From Bacillus clarus (GTDB taxonomy: Bacteria > Bacillota > Bacilli > Bacillales > Bacillaceae_G), in contig NZ_JMQC01000003.1 of NCBI RefSeq assembly GCF_000746925.1, positions 1-7,934 of the forward strand: a stretch of DNA of 7,934 bases. Reading direction: 5' to 3'. Under the pieces are notes generated by a model, which saw only the letters and a list, made by a program, of their open reading frames with translations, had not been told where the DNA came from and did not search any database. The position numbers were made by a program, and so were the translations under genes. Below, piece after piece: positions 1 to 4,972 of the stretch (the first letter of the stretch is position 1; each line of letters starts with the position of its first letter).

Positions 1-7
1 CCACCCT

Positions 8-248
8 CAGAATCCAAAAGGCGGTTCGTTTAGCCTCACCTAAAGGCTATCGCCTTTTGGATTCTGTCCTTGCAAAACTTTTTTCGGCGGGGGTTGGCAT
101 GTTGCCAAGCCGAACAGACCAAAAACGGGGTGTTGAGTTGCTCGACTTGGATTAACAATTGTACCCGCCGAACCGCCAGTTCTATCGTTCTACGCAATAA
201 GCTTACTCCATATCTAGTTACGTTAAATTCGTGGGGTTTAGCCCCCAC
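8..248. other. hairpin-rich non-coding region, possible replication origin
   Basis: No convincing gene lies in the first 335 bases; open frames here only read through structured DNA. Arms at 8-23 and 51-66 form a perfect 16-bp inverted repeat, with a smaller 6-bp hairpin inside (31-36 with 44-49). TCGGC at 84-88 pairs with 109-113 around a TTGGCA/TGCCAA hairpin (94-99 with 103-108). A 9-bp pair, 83-91 with 164-172, encloses that unit and a GTTGAG/CTCGAC hairpin (132-137 with 141-146, one G·U). GTGGGG/CCCCAC forms another at 231-236 with 243-248. The region is more GC-rich than its surroundings. Such clusters are typical of rolling-circle double- or single-strand origins and of oriT. If the molecule is circular it lies about 200 bp downstream of the RepL-like gene. 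The origin role is inference. Confidence 0.5.
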
Positions 249-258
249 ACGACTAGCC

Positions 259-285
259 AGCACTTACACCCAAAAACAAGGGGTT
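259..285 (+). repeat. 27-nt leader element, copy A
   Basis: This 27-nt stretch (core ACACCCAAAAACAAGG) matches 3553-3579 at 24 of 27 positions. Both copies are followed by TGATAAAAT, an extended -10-like motif, and then by a small two-helix membrane protein gene. In copy A the gap to TGATAAAAT is 14 nt; in copy B it is 1 nt. The shared placement suggests a duplicated promoter or leader cassette. Its function is unknown. Confidence 0.55.
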
Positions 286-299
286 ACTATTTGTTTTTA

Positions 300-308
300 T
301 GATAAAAT
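300..308 (+). promoter_or_regulatory. extended -10 promoter candidate for the 336-548 gene
   Basis: TG-A-TAAAAT fits an extended -10 element. Transcription would start near 315, leaving a short leader that keeps the ribosome binding site at 323-329. No good -35 box is visible. A TTGTTT/TATATA pair (291-296, 314-319; 17-bp spacer) is an alternative, but its start point would fall inside the ribosome binding site. Confidence 0.35.
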
Positions 309-335
309 TTATATATATAGGGAAGGTGGAAGACT

Positions 336-548
336 ATGATGAAATTTTCTCGAACAGGAAAAATATTATTTGGTTTTGGAGCGATTCAAGTGTTTTGGGG
401 ACTTGTAATGCTTAATGTAATTGATGGAATTAATTTATTTGAGCATACAAGTAAAATGGTGAAATATAGTATTCTAATTACTGGAATAGTTTGTTGTATT
501 GCATCTAACTTTTTCAAAGATTCTAAAGGATCTTCTAACAAAATATAA
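336..548 (+). CDS. small two-helix membrane protein, unknown function
   Basis: A 70-residue protein with two hydrophobic stretches (about residues 9-30 and 42-60), a short basic N-terminus and a polar Lys/Ser-rich C-terminal tail, so a small integral membrane protein is likely. ATG at 336 and ATG at 339 are both possible starts, behind a good ribosome binding site (GGAAGGTGG, 321-329). The stop codon overlaps the left arm of a strong terminator, so this is a single-gene transcript. I do not recognise the family. Length and layout (basic start, a GFG motif early in helix 1, second helix, charged tail) resemble the protein at 3608-3796, which shares the same leader element, though sequence identity is low. 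A role such as immunity or envelope modulation is only a guess. Confidence 0.6.
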   Translation: MMKFSRTGKILFGFGAIQVFWGLVMLNVIDGINLFEHTSKMVKYSILITGIVCCIASNFFKDSKGSSNKI

Positions 549-574
549 AAAGCCGTCCATTAGGACGGCTTTTT
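547..574. terminator. rho-independent terminator
   Basis: A perfect 12-bp stem (547-558 with 563-574) with loop ATTA, GC-rich core GCCGTCC, A-run on the left and T-run on the right. It overlaps the stop codon of the 336-548 gene and could also stop leftward transcription from the gene ending at 647. Confidence 0.9.
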
Positions 575-646
575 GACATAATTCTCGTTATCGGTAGTTT
601 CGATTTCAACAAAAAAAGGATTAGCTAAATACTATTCTTAAAGGTT

Positions 647-1024
647 TTATATTGGATATTCATTCAACCAAATTAATGCTTGTTCATAATTATCAAAAAA
701 ATTTACAGATTCTTTTGTATTGGACTGTTGTAAATAATTCATTATCTCTCCTTCCTCAAGGAGAAACGCAATTGCTTTACTATGATTCAAAATGTTTTCA
801 TTGAAAAACTTATCTTTCCATGCTTTTTGAACTGAAAAATGATCTGGAGTGTACCCTTTTCTATCTACTAACAATTTGTATTTCCGACCTTCGGAAATGA
901 ATTGCTGACAAACTTCCTCGAATTCTTTAAACCATTCGTTAACATCATCTGTTTTAATCTTGCCAATCAGATGGGTAACAATTAAATCTCCTGAAACTTT
1001 TGTGCTAATATTCTGTTTACTCAA
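647..1024 (-). CDS. small SpoIIAA/STAS-like protein
   Basis: A 125-residue soluble protein with no signal peptide or membrane segment. The predicted order is beta (5-22), helix (25-45), beta YKLLVDRKG (49-57), helix (62-79), beta SKAIAFLL (82-89), helix (92-100), beta ESVNFF (105-110) and helix YEQALIWL (113-120). The alternating pattern and the ending with a FFDNYEQALIWL-type motif recall the SpoIIAA-like/STAS-SEC14 group, whose members have poorly known binding or regulatory roles. The start is TTG (1022-1024), chosen because AAAGGGG lies 11 nt upstream and a well-formed promoter places transcription start near 1043; the nearer ATG is out of frame and ends after four codons. The gene stands alone. 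The fold assignment is by pattern only and the function is unknown. Confidence 0.6.
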   Translation of the reverse strand: MSKQNISTKVSGDLIVTHLIGKIKTDDVNEWFKEFEEVCQQFISEGRKYKLLVDRKGYTPDHFSVQKAWKDKFFNENILNHSKAIAFLLEEGEIMNYLQQSNTKESVNFFDNYEQALIWLNEYPI

Positions 1025-1049
1025 TTTGGAATCATCCCCTTTAGTTACA

Positions 1050-1078
1050 ATTATGTGTAAAAGACTTTATGAAATCAA
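1050..1078 (-). promoter_or_regulatory. sigma-A-type promoter of the STAS-like gene
   Basis: On the minus strand, -35 TTGATT (1078-1073) and -10 CATAAT (1055-1050) are separated by exactly 17 bp. The start point would fall near 1043, giving a roughly 19-nt leader that contains the AAAGGGG site. This supports the TTG start at 1024. Confidence 0.6.
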
Positions 1079-1094
1079 TTAAAAGAAGGAATGA

Positions 1095-1131
1095 TTAATT
1101 AAATATGAATAATATATACATATTTAATTAA
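1095..1131. repeat. 13-bp AT-rich inverted repeat upstream of the STAS-like promoter
   Basis: Arms TTAATTAAATATG (1095-1107) and CATATTTAATTAA (1119-1131) are perfect inverted repeats with an 11-nt AT spacer. The repeat lies about 17 bp beyond the -35 box of the leftward promoter. It could be an operator, an UP-like element or a cruciform; it lacks the GC core of a terminator. Confidence 0.5.
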
Positions 1132-1153
1132 CATAACGCATCATTATCGGTAG

Positions 1154-1203
1154 CAAGGACAAGGGGGAATCCTTGTTTTAAAGCGGATTTCTTTTTGTCC
1201 TTG
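1154..1203 (+). other. long imperfect hairpin, possible structured RNA
   Basis: Arms 1154-1172 and 1185-1203 can pair along 19 bp without a bulge when G·U pairs are allowed (four G·U at 1163, 1164, 1165 and 1167). As plus-strand RNA the helix is continuous; as minus-strand RNA these positions become C·A mismatches, hinting at a plus-strand structured transcript or a single-stranded DNA structure. The rest of the gene-free stretch 1025-1338 holds no gene I can support. No clear promoter for such an RNA is seen. Confidence 0.35.
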
Positions 1204-1307
1204 TTTTAATATTTCTATACACGATTTTATACATTGTGGAGATAATGGGGGTTTTCCGGTTTACGAATGTCCTGTATTAGTACAAAAATCCGTATAGAAT
1301 TCTGTAT

Positions 1308-1340
1308 AAAAAAGCCCTGCATATAAGCAAGGCTTTTTTT
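1308..1340. terminator. terminator of the DUF3967 gene
   Basis: AAAAAAGCC (1308-1316) pairs with GGCTTTTTT (1331-1339), with inner TGC/GCA pairs (1318-1320, 1327-1329), one mismatch (1317/1330) and a six-base loop. It abuts the minus-strand stop codon at 1341-1339. A- and T-runs on both sides let it work in both directions. Confidence 0.85.
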
Positions 1341-1902
1341 ATTTCCAAAATTGCCACCACTTTTTTTGTTGGGTGCTTGCAATCAATTTTTTAGTTTCCT
1401 GGTTTTCACGGATTATAGTCATTAGGTTTTGATCACGTTCATCCATTCTTTGAATCACAGCTTTTTGAAAATCCTGTTGTTGTTTTTGCTGTTCAGCTTG
1501 TTGTTTAACTAGCCCTTTTAGTTCTTCAAGTTGTTCGCTTTGGTTTTTATTAATCTGTTCAAGTTGTCCAAGCCGTTCATGCAACCCGTTCATGGTGTCC
1601 AAGATGTTCATAGATAAAGGTTCTACTCCATTGTTATCTGTTGAGACAGTAATGATTAAGGGTACTCCACTTGCTTGTAATTTTTTATTAACTTCCTCTT
1701 CATTCATGTTATCGTTATACAACTTTTTTATCTGTTTCATGATTTTTACAGAATCAGAATGAATAAAATATTTGCTACGATTTCCTTGTTTTACTGTAAG
1801 GAATTGTTCATGTCTTCTTATATAGCGCTTTAATGTATTTTCAGATACATCAACTTTTTTAGCAAGATCATTTACGCTTATCCATTCTTGGTTGTTTTCC
1901 AT
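1339..1902 (-). CDS. MerR-like HTH and DUF3967 plasmid protein
   Basis: A 187-residue soluble protein. Residues 6-60 form a MerR-like winged helix-turn-helix (WISVNDLAKKVDVSENTLKRYIRR, then a wing-like strand). Residues 100-175 are a long Gln/Glu-rich coiled coil with heptad-like spacing, and the protein ends in the aromatic KKWWQFWK motif of the DUF3967 family, common on Bacillus cereus-group plasmids. The family is thought to bind DNA; exact roles (regulation, maintenance, partition accessory) are not settled. ATG at 1902 is chosen because GGAGG (1915-1911) is 8 nt upstream; the adjacent ATG at 1905 has a 5-nt gap. The frame stays open upstream to 2031, but that extension runs through the promoter and repeats and is unlikely to be translated. 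It is a single-gene unit with its own terminator, possibly self-regulated through the repeats at 1993-2031. Confidence 0.85.
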   Translation of the reverse strand: MENNQEWISVNDLAKKVDVSENTLKRYIRRHEQFLTVKQGNRSKYFIHSDSVKIMKQIKKLYNDNMNEEEVNKKLQASGVPLIITVSTDNNGVEPLSMNILDTMNGLHERLGQLEQINKNQSEQLEELKGLVKQQAEQQKQQQDFQKAVIQRMDERDQNLMTIIRENQETKKLIASTQQKKWWQFWK

Positions 1903-1948
1903 CATGAACACCTCCAATCTGTTCAAATGTCCATCTATCTTCCATCCA

Positions 1949-1977
1949 TTCATACTAAAAAATTCTATATATATCAA
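1949..1977 (-). promoter_or_regulatory. promoter of the DUF3967 gene
   Basis: On the minus strand, -35 TTGATA (1977-1972) and -10 TATGAA (1954-1949) have a 17-bp spacer. The predicted start near 1942 leaves a leader of about 40 nt containing GGAGG. The direct repeats at 1993-2031 lie immediately upstream of the -35 box. Confidence 0.6.
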
Positions 1978-1992
1978 GCAATTACCTGTGAA

Positions 1993-2031
1993 CTGTTCAT
2001 TCTGTTCACGCAATCTGTTCATTCTATTCAC
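1993..2031. repeat. 22-bp-period direct repeats upstream of the DUF3967 promoter
   Basis: CTGTTCATTCTGTTCAC (1993-2009) recurs as CTGTTCATTCTATTCAC (2015-2031), 16 of 17 identical, with a 22-bp period. Each copy holds two TGTTCA-like half-sites 9 bp apart. A GTGAAC at 1988-1993 forms a near palindrome with the first half-site, and another TGTTCA lies at 1919-1924. The placement behind the -35 box and the two-helical-turn period suggest a protein-binding array: autoregulation by the HTH protein, or iterons. Confidence 0.65.
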
Positions 2032-2456
2032 ATAAAAATATACACATGCTTATTCCCTTAAAAGAATAGGAAAGAAGAATAAAATATATTGGGAATCCCT
2101 AAAATTTTCAGGAATATAATATATATAGTATAAGGGCGCGATACCCTGCCATTCTAATCTACCCTTAGACTATGGATATTCCAAATAAATTACATGTTTT
2201 GATAATAATTGTTGTTAACTTGGACAACCCATATATACAAAGATTTATACAAAAATTACAAAACAATAAAACAGAAAATCCGCACTGTTATAGGAATGTA
2301 TAAAATAGAGCATAAAGAATGAGTCGTAAACTATGCGCAAAATGTTGATATCATGAGGATTTTTAAAAGAAGGAATTTTCGATAATGTTACGTTATGTTA
2401 ATCGAGCATGTATATCATATACAACAAAAATCACAAGATGTATTACTCCTTCCTAA
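2032..2456. other. AT-rich intergenic region without a supported gene
   Basis: Both strands hold only very short open frames. Visible structures are weak: GGGAATCCC at 2091-2099, an AGGG/CCCT hairpin around 2133-2147, and an ATATAT tract. I see no convincing promoter, RNA gene or gene remnant until the extended -10 at 2457. Confidence 0.4.
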
Positions 2457-2465
2457 TGGTATAAT
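2457..2465 (+). promoter_or_regulatory. extended -10 promoter of the 2491-2697 gene
   Basis: TGGTATAAT is a perfect extended -10 (TGn plus TATAAT). The -35 region is poor, as often with extended -10 promoters. The start point near 2472 leaves a short leader that contains the purine-rich ribosome binding site and supports the ATG at 2491. Confidence 0.65.
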
Positions 2466-2490
2466 AAGGAAAAAAGGAAGGGGAAGCTCA

Positions 2491-2697
2491 ATGAATTTCA
2501 TACAAGTTTTTGATGCTATATTCAGTATACTGCATGACTTTTTTTCAAAGGGAATTTGGATAGTCCTGTTCTTCTTTTTCTTGAATAAATTGTACGAGAA
2601 CCAAAGATTGGCAACAACATCACGTATAATTACTATCATTCTTCTTGGACTTTATCTCTTATACATTATTTTAAGACCACTATTCTACTTCCAATAA
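2491..2697 (+). CDS. small two-helix membrane protein, unknown function
   Basis: A 68-residue protein with an amphipathic N-terminus (MNFIQVFDAIFSILHDFF) followed by two hydrophobic helices, about residues 21-35 (WIVLFFFFL core) and 43-64, separated by a short charged loop. The start at 2491 is chosen over the longer open frame from 2395 because AAGGAAGGGG ends 7 nt upstream and an extended -10 promoter sits at 2457-2465, inside the longer frame. It is followed by its own terminator, so it is transcribed alone. I do not recognise the family. Hydrophobic two-helix proteins of this size on plasmids include holin-like, toxin-like and immunity-like peptides, but nothing here decides between them. 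Confidence 0.6.
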   Translation: MNFIQVFDAIFSILHDFFSKGIWIVLFFFFLNKLYENQRLATTSRIITIILLGLYLLYIILRPLFYFQ

Positions 2698-2716
2698 CGA
2701 AAATTATGTAAATACG

Positions 2717-2748
2717 AAACCCCTTCAGTAAGTAAATTGAAGGGGTTT
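2717..2748 (+). terminator. rho-independent terminator
   Basis: AAACCCCTTCA (2717-2727) pairs perfectly with TGAAGGGGTTT (2738-2748) around a 10-nt loop and is followed by more T residues. It lies 20 nt after the stop codon of the 2491-2697 gene. Confidence 0.9.
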
Positions 2749-2876
2749 TTTCTAGATACAGTGACTACTGATAAGTGGGGTTATGTTAACTATATATCGA
2801 ATGTATAAAGGATTTTTATATTTAAATTTAGAAATTAAATGTTAATAGTTCTTAATTTTGGGATAAGAAGGGATAT

Positions 2877-3206
2877 ATGAATATGATGAAAAAGACTTTA
2901 GGAATATTTGCTACTTTAATAGTCGAAGGAGTTATTGTCTACATTGTATCAAAGTTTTTGGATTGGAAATTCATTGATATAACTTTTTTTGCTGGAATCT
3001 GTATTACTTTAATTATTGGATTTTTCAGTAGCAAAGGTGGATTTTCTAGTAATAGGGTTAGGCTCCAAATTCAAGCCCAAACTGGTATAAAAATGGAGGA
3101 GGAAAAATTTGAATTAAACATGAATCCTATTTTTATTGGATCTATTATTTATACCGTAGTTTCATTGCTATTTGTAGTAATAGGATATTGGAAATATTTT
3201 ATTTAA
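2877..3206 (+). CDS. membrane protein with three helices, unknown function
   Basis: A 109-residue protein with hydrophobic segments at about residues 8-27, 33-50 and 86-106. A polar linker (about 51-83) contains GGFSSNRVRLQIQAQTG and the acidic KMEEEKFELN. The start is uncertain among ATG 2877, 2883 and 2886: AAGGG at 2868-2872 leaves 4, 10 and 13 nt, so 2883 has the most usual spacing while 2877 gives the longest frame. No strong terminator follows. I do not recognise the family and no neighbour forms an operon with it. The cytoplasmic linker between helices 2 and 3 could interact with a partner, but no function can be assigned. Confidence 0.6.
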   Translation: MNMMKKTLGIFATLIVEGVIVYIVSKFLDWKFIDITFFAGICITLIIGFFSSKGGFSSNRVRLQIQAQTGIKMEEEKFELNMNPIFIGSIIYTVVSLLFVVIGYWKYFI

Positions 3207-3552
3207 TATTGTTTACTTTGATTTATGGAAATCATGTGAAAAATCTAGTCTGAATTTGATTTGTTCTTTTTTGTTCATGGATTTTCTACCTCTTTATTTA
3301 CAATATTTTGAATGTATACTTTTGTTGTGTATTTTGATAATATTAGGGAATTTGTTGTGAAGTCAATGTTTAAGGTGATTCGAATGTAAACTAATATTCC
3401 AAAGTTTACTTTTAGGTGTGAGAAAAAGAATTTTTCTCTATGCAATGGTTAGGTATTATTTTTCAAGAAAAGTATTCAAACAATCTTTACTTCTTCTTCG
3501 TTGCATTTTGCAAGTTTAGTTGGTTTTTAGTCTTTGTCAAGTCGAACAAGTT
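3207..3552. other. T-rich intergenic region without a supported gene
   Basis: No open frame with a plausible ribosome binding site is visible on either strand. The stretch is rich in T and TTG. A weak GAAAAAGAATTTTTC-like near palindrome lies around 3421-3437. The leader element copy B begins just after it. Confidence 0.4.
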
Positions 3553-3589
3553 AGCACTCACACCTAAAAACAAGGAGTTGTGATAAAAT
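3553..3589 (+). repeat. 27-nt leader element, copy B, with TGATAAAAT
   Basis: Positions 3553-3579 match 259-285 at 24 of 27 bases (changes at element positions 7, 13 and 24). TGATAAAAT follows at 3581-3589 as an extended -10 candidate. It lies just ahead of the small membrane protein gene at 3608, mirroring copy A ahead of the 336-548 gene. Confidence 0.55.
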
Positions 3590-3607
3590 AAAATTAAAAA
3601 GAAATGA

Positions 3608-3796
3608 GTGATAATTTTGATCAAAGAAAGACGTTGGGTAGTTGGGTTTGGTTTATTAAGCGCTTCTTCTTTTATAAGTGGAATTGCTATTAAAGATTTA
3701 ATCCCATATTCTTCTTTGGTAGGTTATTTTTTCGGTGTTGTTTTTATCCTTTGTGCAGCATTATCAACAAGAAAAAATAATAAAGAGAAAAGCTGA
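3608..3796 (+). CDS. small two-helix membrane protein, bacteriocin immunity candidate
   Basis: A 62-residue protein: basic N-terminus (KERR, residues 6-9), helix about 10-28, short loop with KDLIPYSS, helix about 37-53, basic tail RKNNKEKS. The start is uncertain: GTG 3608 has only a weak purine stretch upstream, TTG 3617 is in frame, and ATG 3604 opens another frame of 29 codons. The last eight codons and the stop lie inside a 58-bp perfect palindrome, so its final seven residues (KNNKEKS) equal those of the convergent thioredoxin-like protein. Small basic two-helix proteins beside bacteriocin genes are often immunity proteins; that role is inferred from context only. The family is not recognised. 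Confidence 0.5.
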   Translation: MIILIKERRWVVGFGLLSASSFISGIAIKDLIPYSSLVGYFFGVVFILCAALSTRKNNKEKS

Positions 3797-3830
3797 TGTT
3801 ATAACATCAGCTTTTCTCTTTATTATTTTT
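3773..3830. terminator. 58-bp perfect palindrome, bidirectional terminator overlapping two convergent genes
   Basis: The arms 3773-3801 and 3802-3830 are exact reverse complements, 29 bp each, with no spacer. The GC-containing core (AAAGAGAAAAGCTGATG) with outer A- and T-runs makes a terminator in both directions. It covers both stop codons (3794-3796 plus, 3809-3807 minus) and the last codons of both flanking genes, which end only 10 bp apart. Confidence 0.9.
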
Positions 3831-4208
3831 AAACCAATCTTGATATGTTTTTTCTGAATGTTCTCCTGATATTCTATTAATTTCTTTTCCATTTTTATAG
3901 AATACAATTGTTGGTGTTCCTTCAATTTTGAAAAGATCCCATCCTTCTTTATATTCCTCTAAATTTAAAACTTCCATATTGATATTTAGTTTTTGACTTA
4001 AAGGTACTACAATCGGTGAAGTTTTGGCACAATGAGAACAATTTGTTTGATAAAAATAGATCGTTTTTTCTTTGTTATTAGCTATATCTTTTTGTAATTG
4101 TTTTGGAGTGATTTGATTTTTATAGTAATCATCTTTTGTATTTGTTATTAAAAATATAGCAGTAAATAATATTATGATAATTGAACTAAAAATAAGTATT
4201 TTTTTCAT
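3807..4208 (-). CDS. membrane-anchored thioredoxin-like thiol-disulfide protein (BdbA-like)
   Basis: A 133-residue protein with an N-terminal membrane anchor or uncleaved signal (residues 4-22, KKILIFSSIIIILF) and an extracytoplasmic thioredoxin fold. The active site is C57-S-H-C60 after the beta strand TIYFYQ, and the cis-proline loop is G97-T-P99 followed by IVFYKNGKE (101-109). Size and layout match BdbA-type proteins of Bacillus. The likely role is thiol oxidation or isomerisation of exported proteins, kept oxidised by the BdbC partner. Its ATG is 2 nt after the stop of the BdbC gene, with GGAG inside that gene's 3' end, so the two are co-transcribed and probably translationally coupled. 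The C-terminal KNNKEKS comes from the terminator palindrome. It is not known whether it acts as oxidase, isomerase or reductase. Confidence 0.9.
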   Translation of the reverse strand: MKKILIFSSIIIILFTAIFLITNTKDDYYKNQITPKQLQKDIANNKEKTIYFYQTNCSHCAKTSPIVVPLSQKLNINMEVLNLEEYKEGWDLFKIEGTPTIVFYKNGKEINRISGEHSEKTYQDWFKNNKEKS

Positions 4209-4210
4209 GT

Positions 4211-4639
4211 TTAATGTTCTCCTTTGTTATTTTTTATTAACATAAAACTACAAATTATGATTATAAGAAAAGCAATTAAGCATAAAAATGGAATTGTGAT
4301 AAATCCAAACCAGTTTAAATAATCTGTAGTACATGGTATTCTTCCACATGTCGGTGAATCCAAAATAGTTATAATCTTTTGAATTGCATAATGGTAAATA
4401 GATATAATTATACCGATAATAGAAATTATTAAACTATAGGTACTAATTTTGTAATCTTTTTTTATAATAGCTATTCCTAATAAGATAACTAAAGGATACA
4501 TAAAAATACGTTGATACCAACATAAATTACAAGGTTCGAATTTTAGAATTTCAGATAAATATAAACTTCCACATGTTGCAATAAAAGAAACAGCCCATGC
4601 TATAAATAGTATGTTTTCTAATCTTTTTGATTTAGACAT
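4211..4639 (-). CDS. BdbC/DsbB-type disulfide bond formation protein
   Basis: A 142-residue, four-helix membrane protein of the DsbB/BdbC family, which re-oxidises an extracytoplasmic thiol oxidase and passes electrons to quinone. Helices lie at about 9-29, 45-60, 67-84 and 109-135. The first redox pair is C37-N-L-C40 in the family signature EPCNLCWYQRIFMYPL; the second is C98/C103 (CGRIPC) in the second outer loop. The NWFGFITIPFL stretch (109-119) is also typical of Bacillus BdbC. The length is normal. The ATG at 4639 follows AGGAG with a 9-nt gap. It is the first gene of a two-gene operon with the thioredoxin-like protein, divergent from the cysteine-rich precursor. It may be a specialised paralogue of the chromosomal BdbC. 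A TTCATT/AATGAA inverted repeat at 4666-4684 lies in its leader. Confidence 0.93.
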   Translation of the reverse strand: MSKSKRLENILFIAWAVSFIATCGSLYLSEILKFEPCNLCWYQRIFMYPLVILLGIAIIKKDYKISTYSLIISIIGIIISIYHYAIQKIITILDSPTCGRIPCTTDYLNWFGFITIPFLCLIAFLIIIICSFMLIKNNKGEH

Positions 4640-4757
4640 TTTTATCTACTCCTATAAGTTATTATTTCATTAAATTAAAATGAAGAAGTGTATATTTAAT
4701 ATGTGATATTTAAAATATAATATTTTTTATATCTTTTTGTATTTGAGAAATATTTTT

Positions 4758-4794
4758 AAAAAACCTTTTGAAAAATATTTTTAAAAGGTTTTTT
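4758..4794. terminator. hairpin with A/T runs in the divergent intergenic region
   Basis: Positions 4758-4774 pair with 4778-4794 (outer A-run and T-run, AACCTTTT/AAAAGGTT core, one G·U at 4770/4782, three-base loop). It looks like a bidirectional terminator but lies between two divergent promoter regions, where no gene ends. A 14-base AT repeat (AAATATTTTTAAAA) at 4748-4761 recurs at 4773-4786 and overlaps it. Otherwise 4640-4972 is AT-rich, with only tiny open frames. Confidence 0.6.
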
Positions 4795-4909
4795 TAGTAC
4801 AAATATAAATATTTGATTTAATAATATTGCTTAATTCAACATAAAAAATACGGAATGTTCAATTAATTGTAGATAAAAATGGAATTTACTAGAAATGTGT
4901 TGTAAAAAA

Positions 4910-4944
4910 TTGAAATATATTAGAATATTTTTACATAAGCGCTT
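4910..4944 (+). promoter_or_regulatory. candidate promoter and AAGCGCTT palindrome ahead of the bacteriocin gene
   Basis: TTGAAA (4910-4915) and TACATA (4932-4937) are 16 bp apart and could be -35 and -10. The 8-bp palindrome AAGCGCTT (4937-4944) directly follows and resembles the core of a CcpA cre site, but the outer bases (CA and AT where TG and CA are expected) do not fit. The start codon at 4973 is preceded by AAAGGGAGAGG, a strong ribosome binding site. Confidence 0.3.
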
Positions 4945-4972
4945 GATTTAAAATAAGAAAGGGAGAGGGAAA

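Noticed and set aside
36..339. Open frames on both strands (75 and 89 codons) in the first 340 bases
   Set aside because: They run through inverted repeats, lack ribosome binding sites, and have no recognisable protein pattern; the plus frame overlaps the start of the better supported 336-548 gene.
1903..2031. N-terminal 43-residue extension of the DUF3967 protein
   Set aside because: It reads through the promoter and the TGTTCA repeats; the strong GGAGG site and HTH start favour ATG 1902.
2395..2639. 32-residue upstream extension of the 2491-2697 gene, and an opposite-strand frame at 2415-2639
   Set aside because: An extended -10 promoter and ribosome binding site lie inside the extension; the opposite frame is a shadow of the membrane protein gene.
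4937..4944. CcpA cre site at AAGCGCTT
   Set aside because: Only the symmetric core fits; the outer conserved bases are wrong, so it is kept only as part of a low-confidence regulatory feature.
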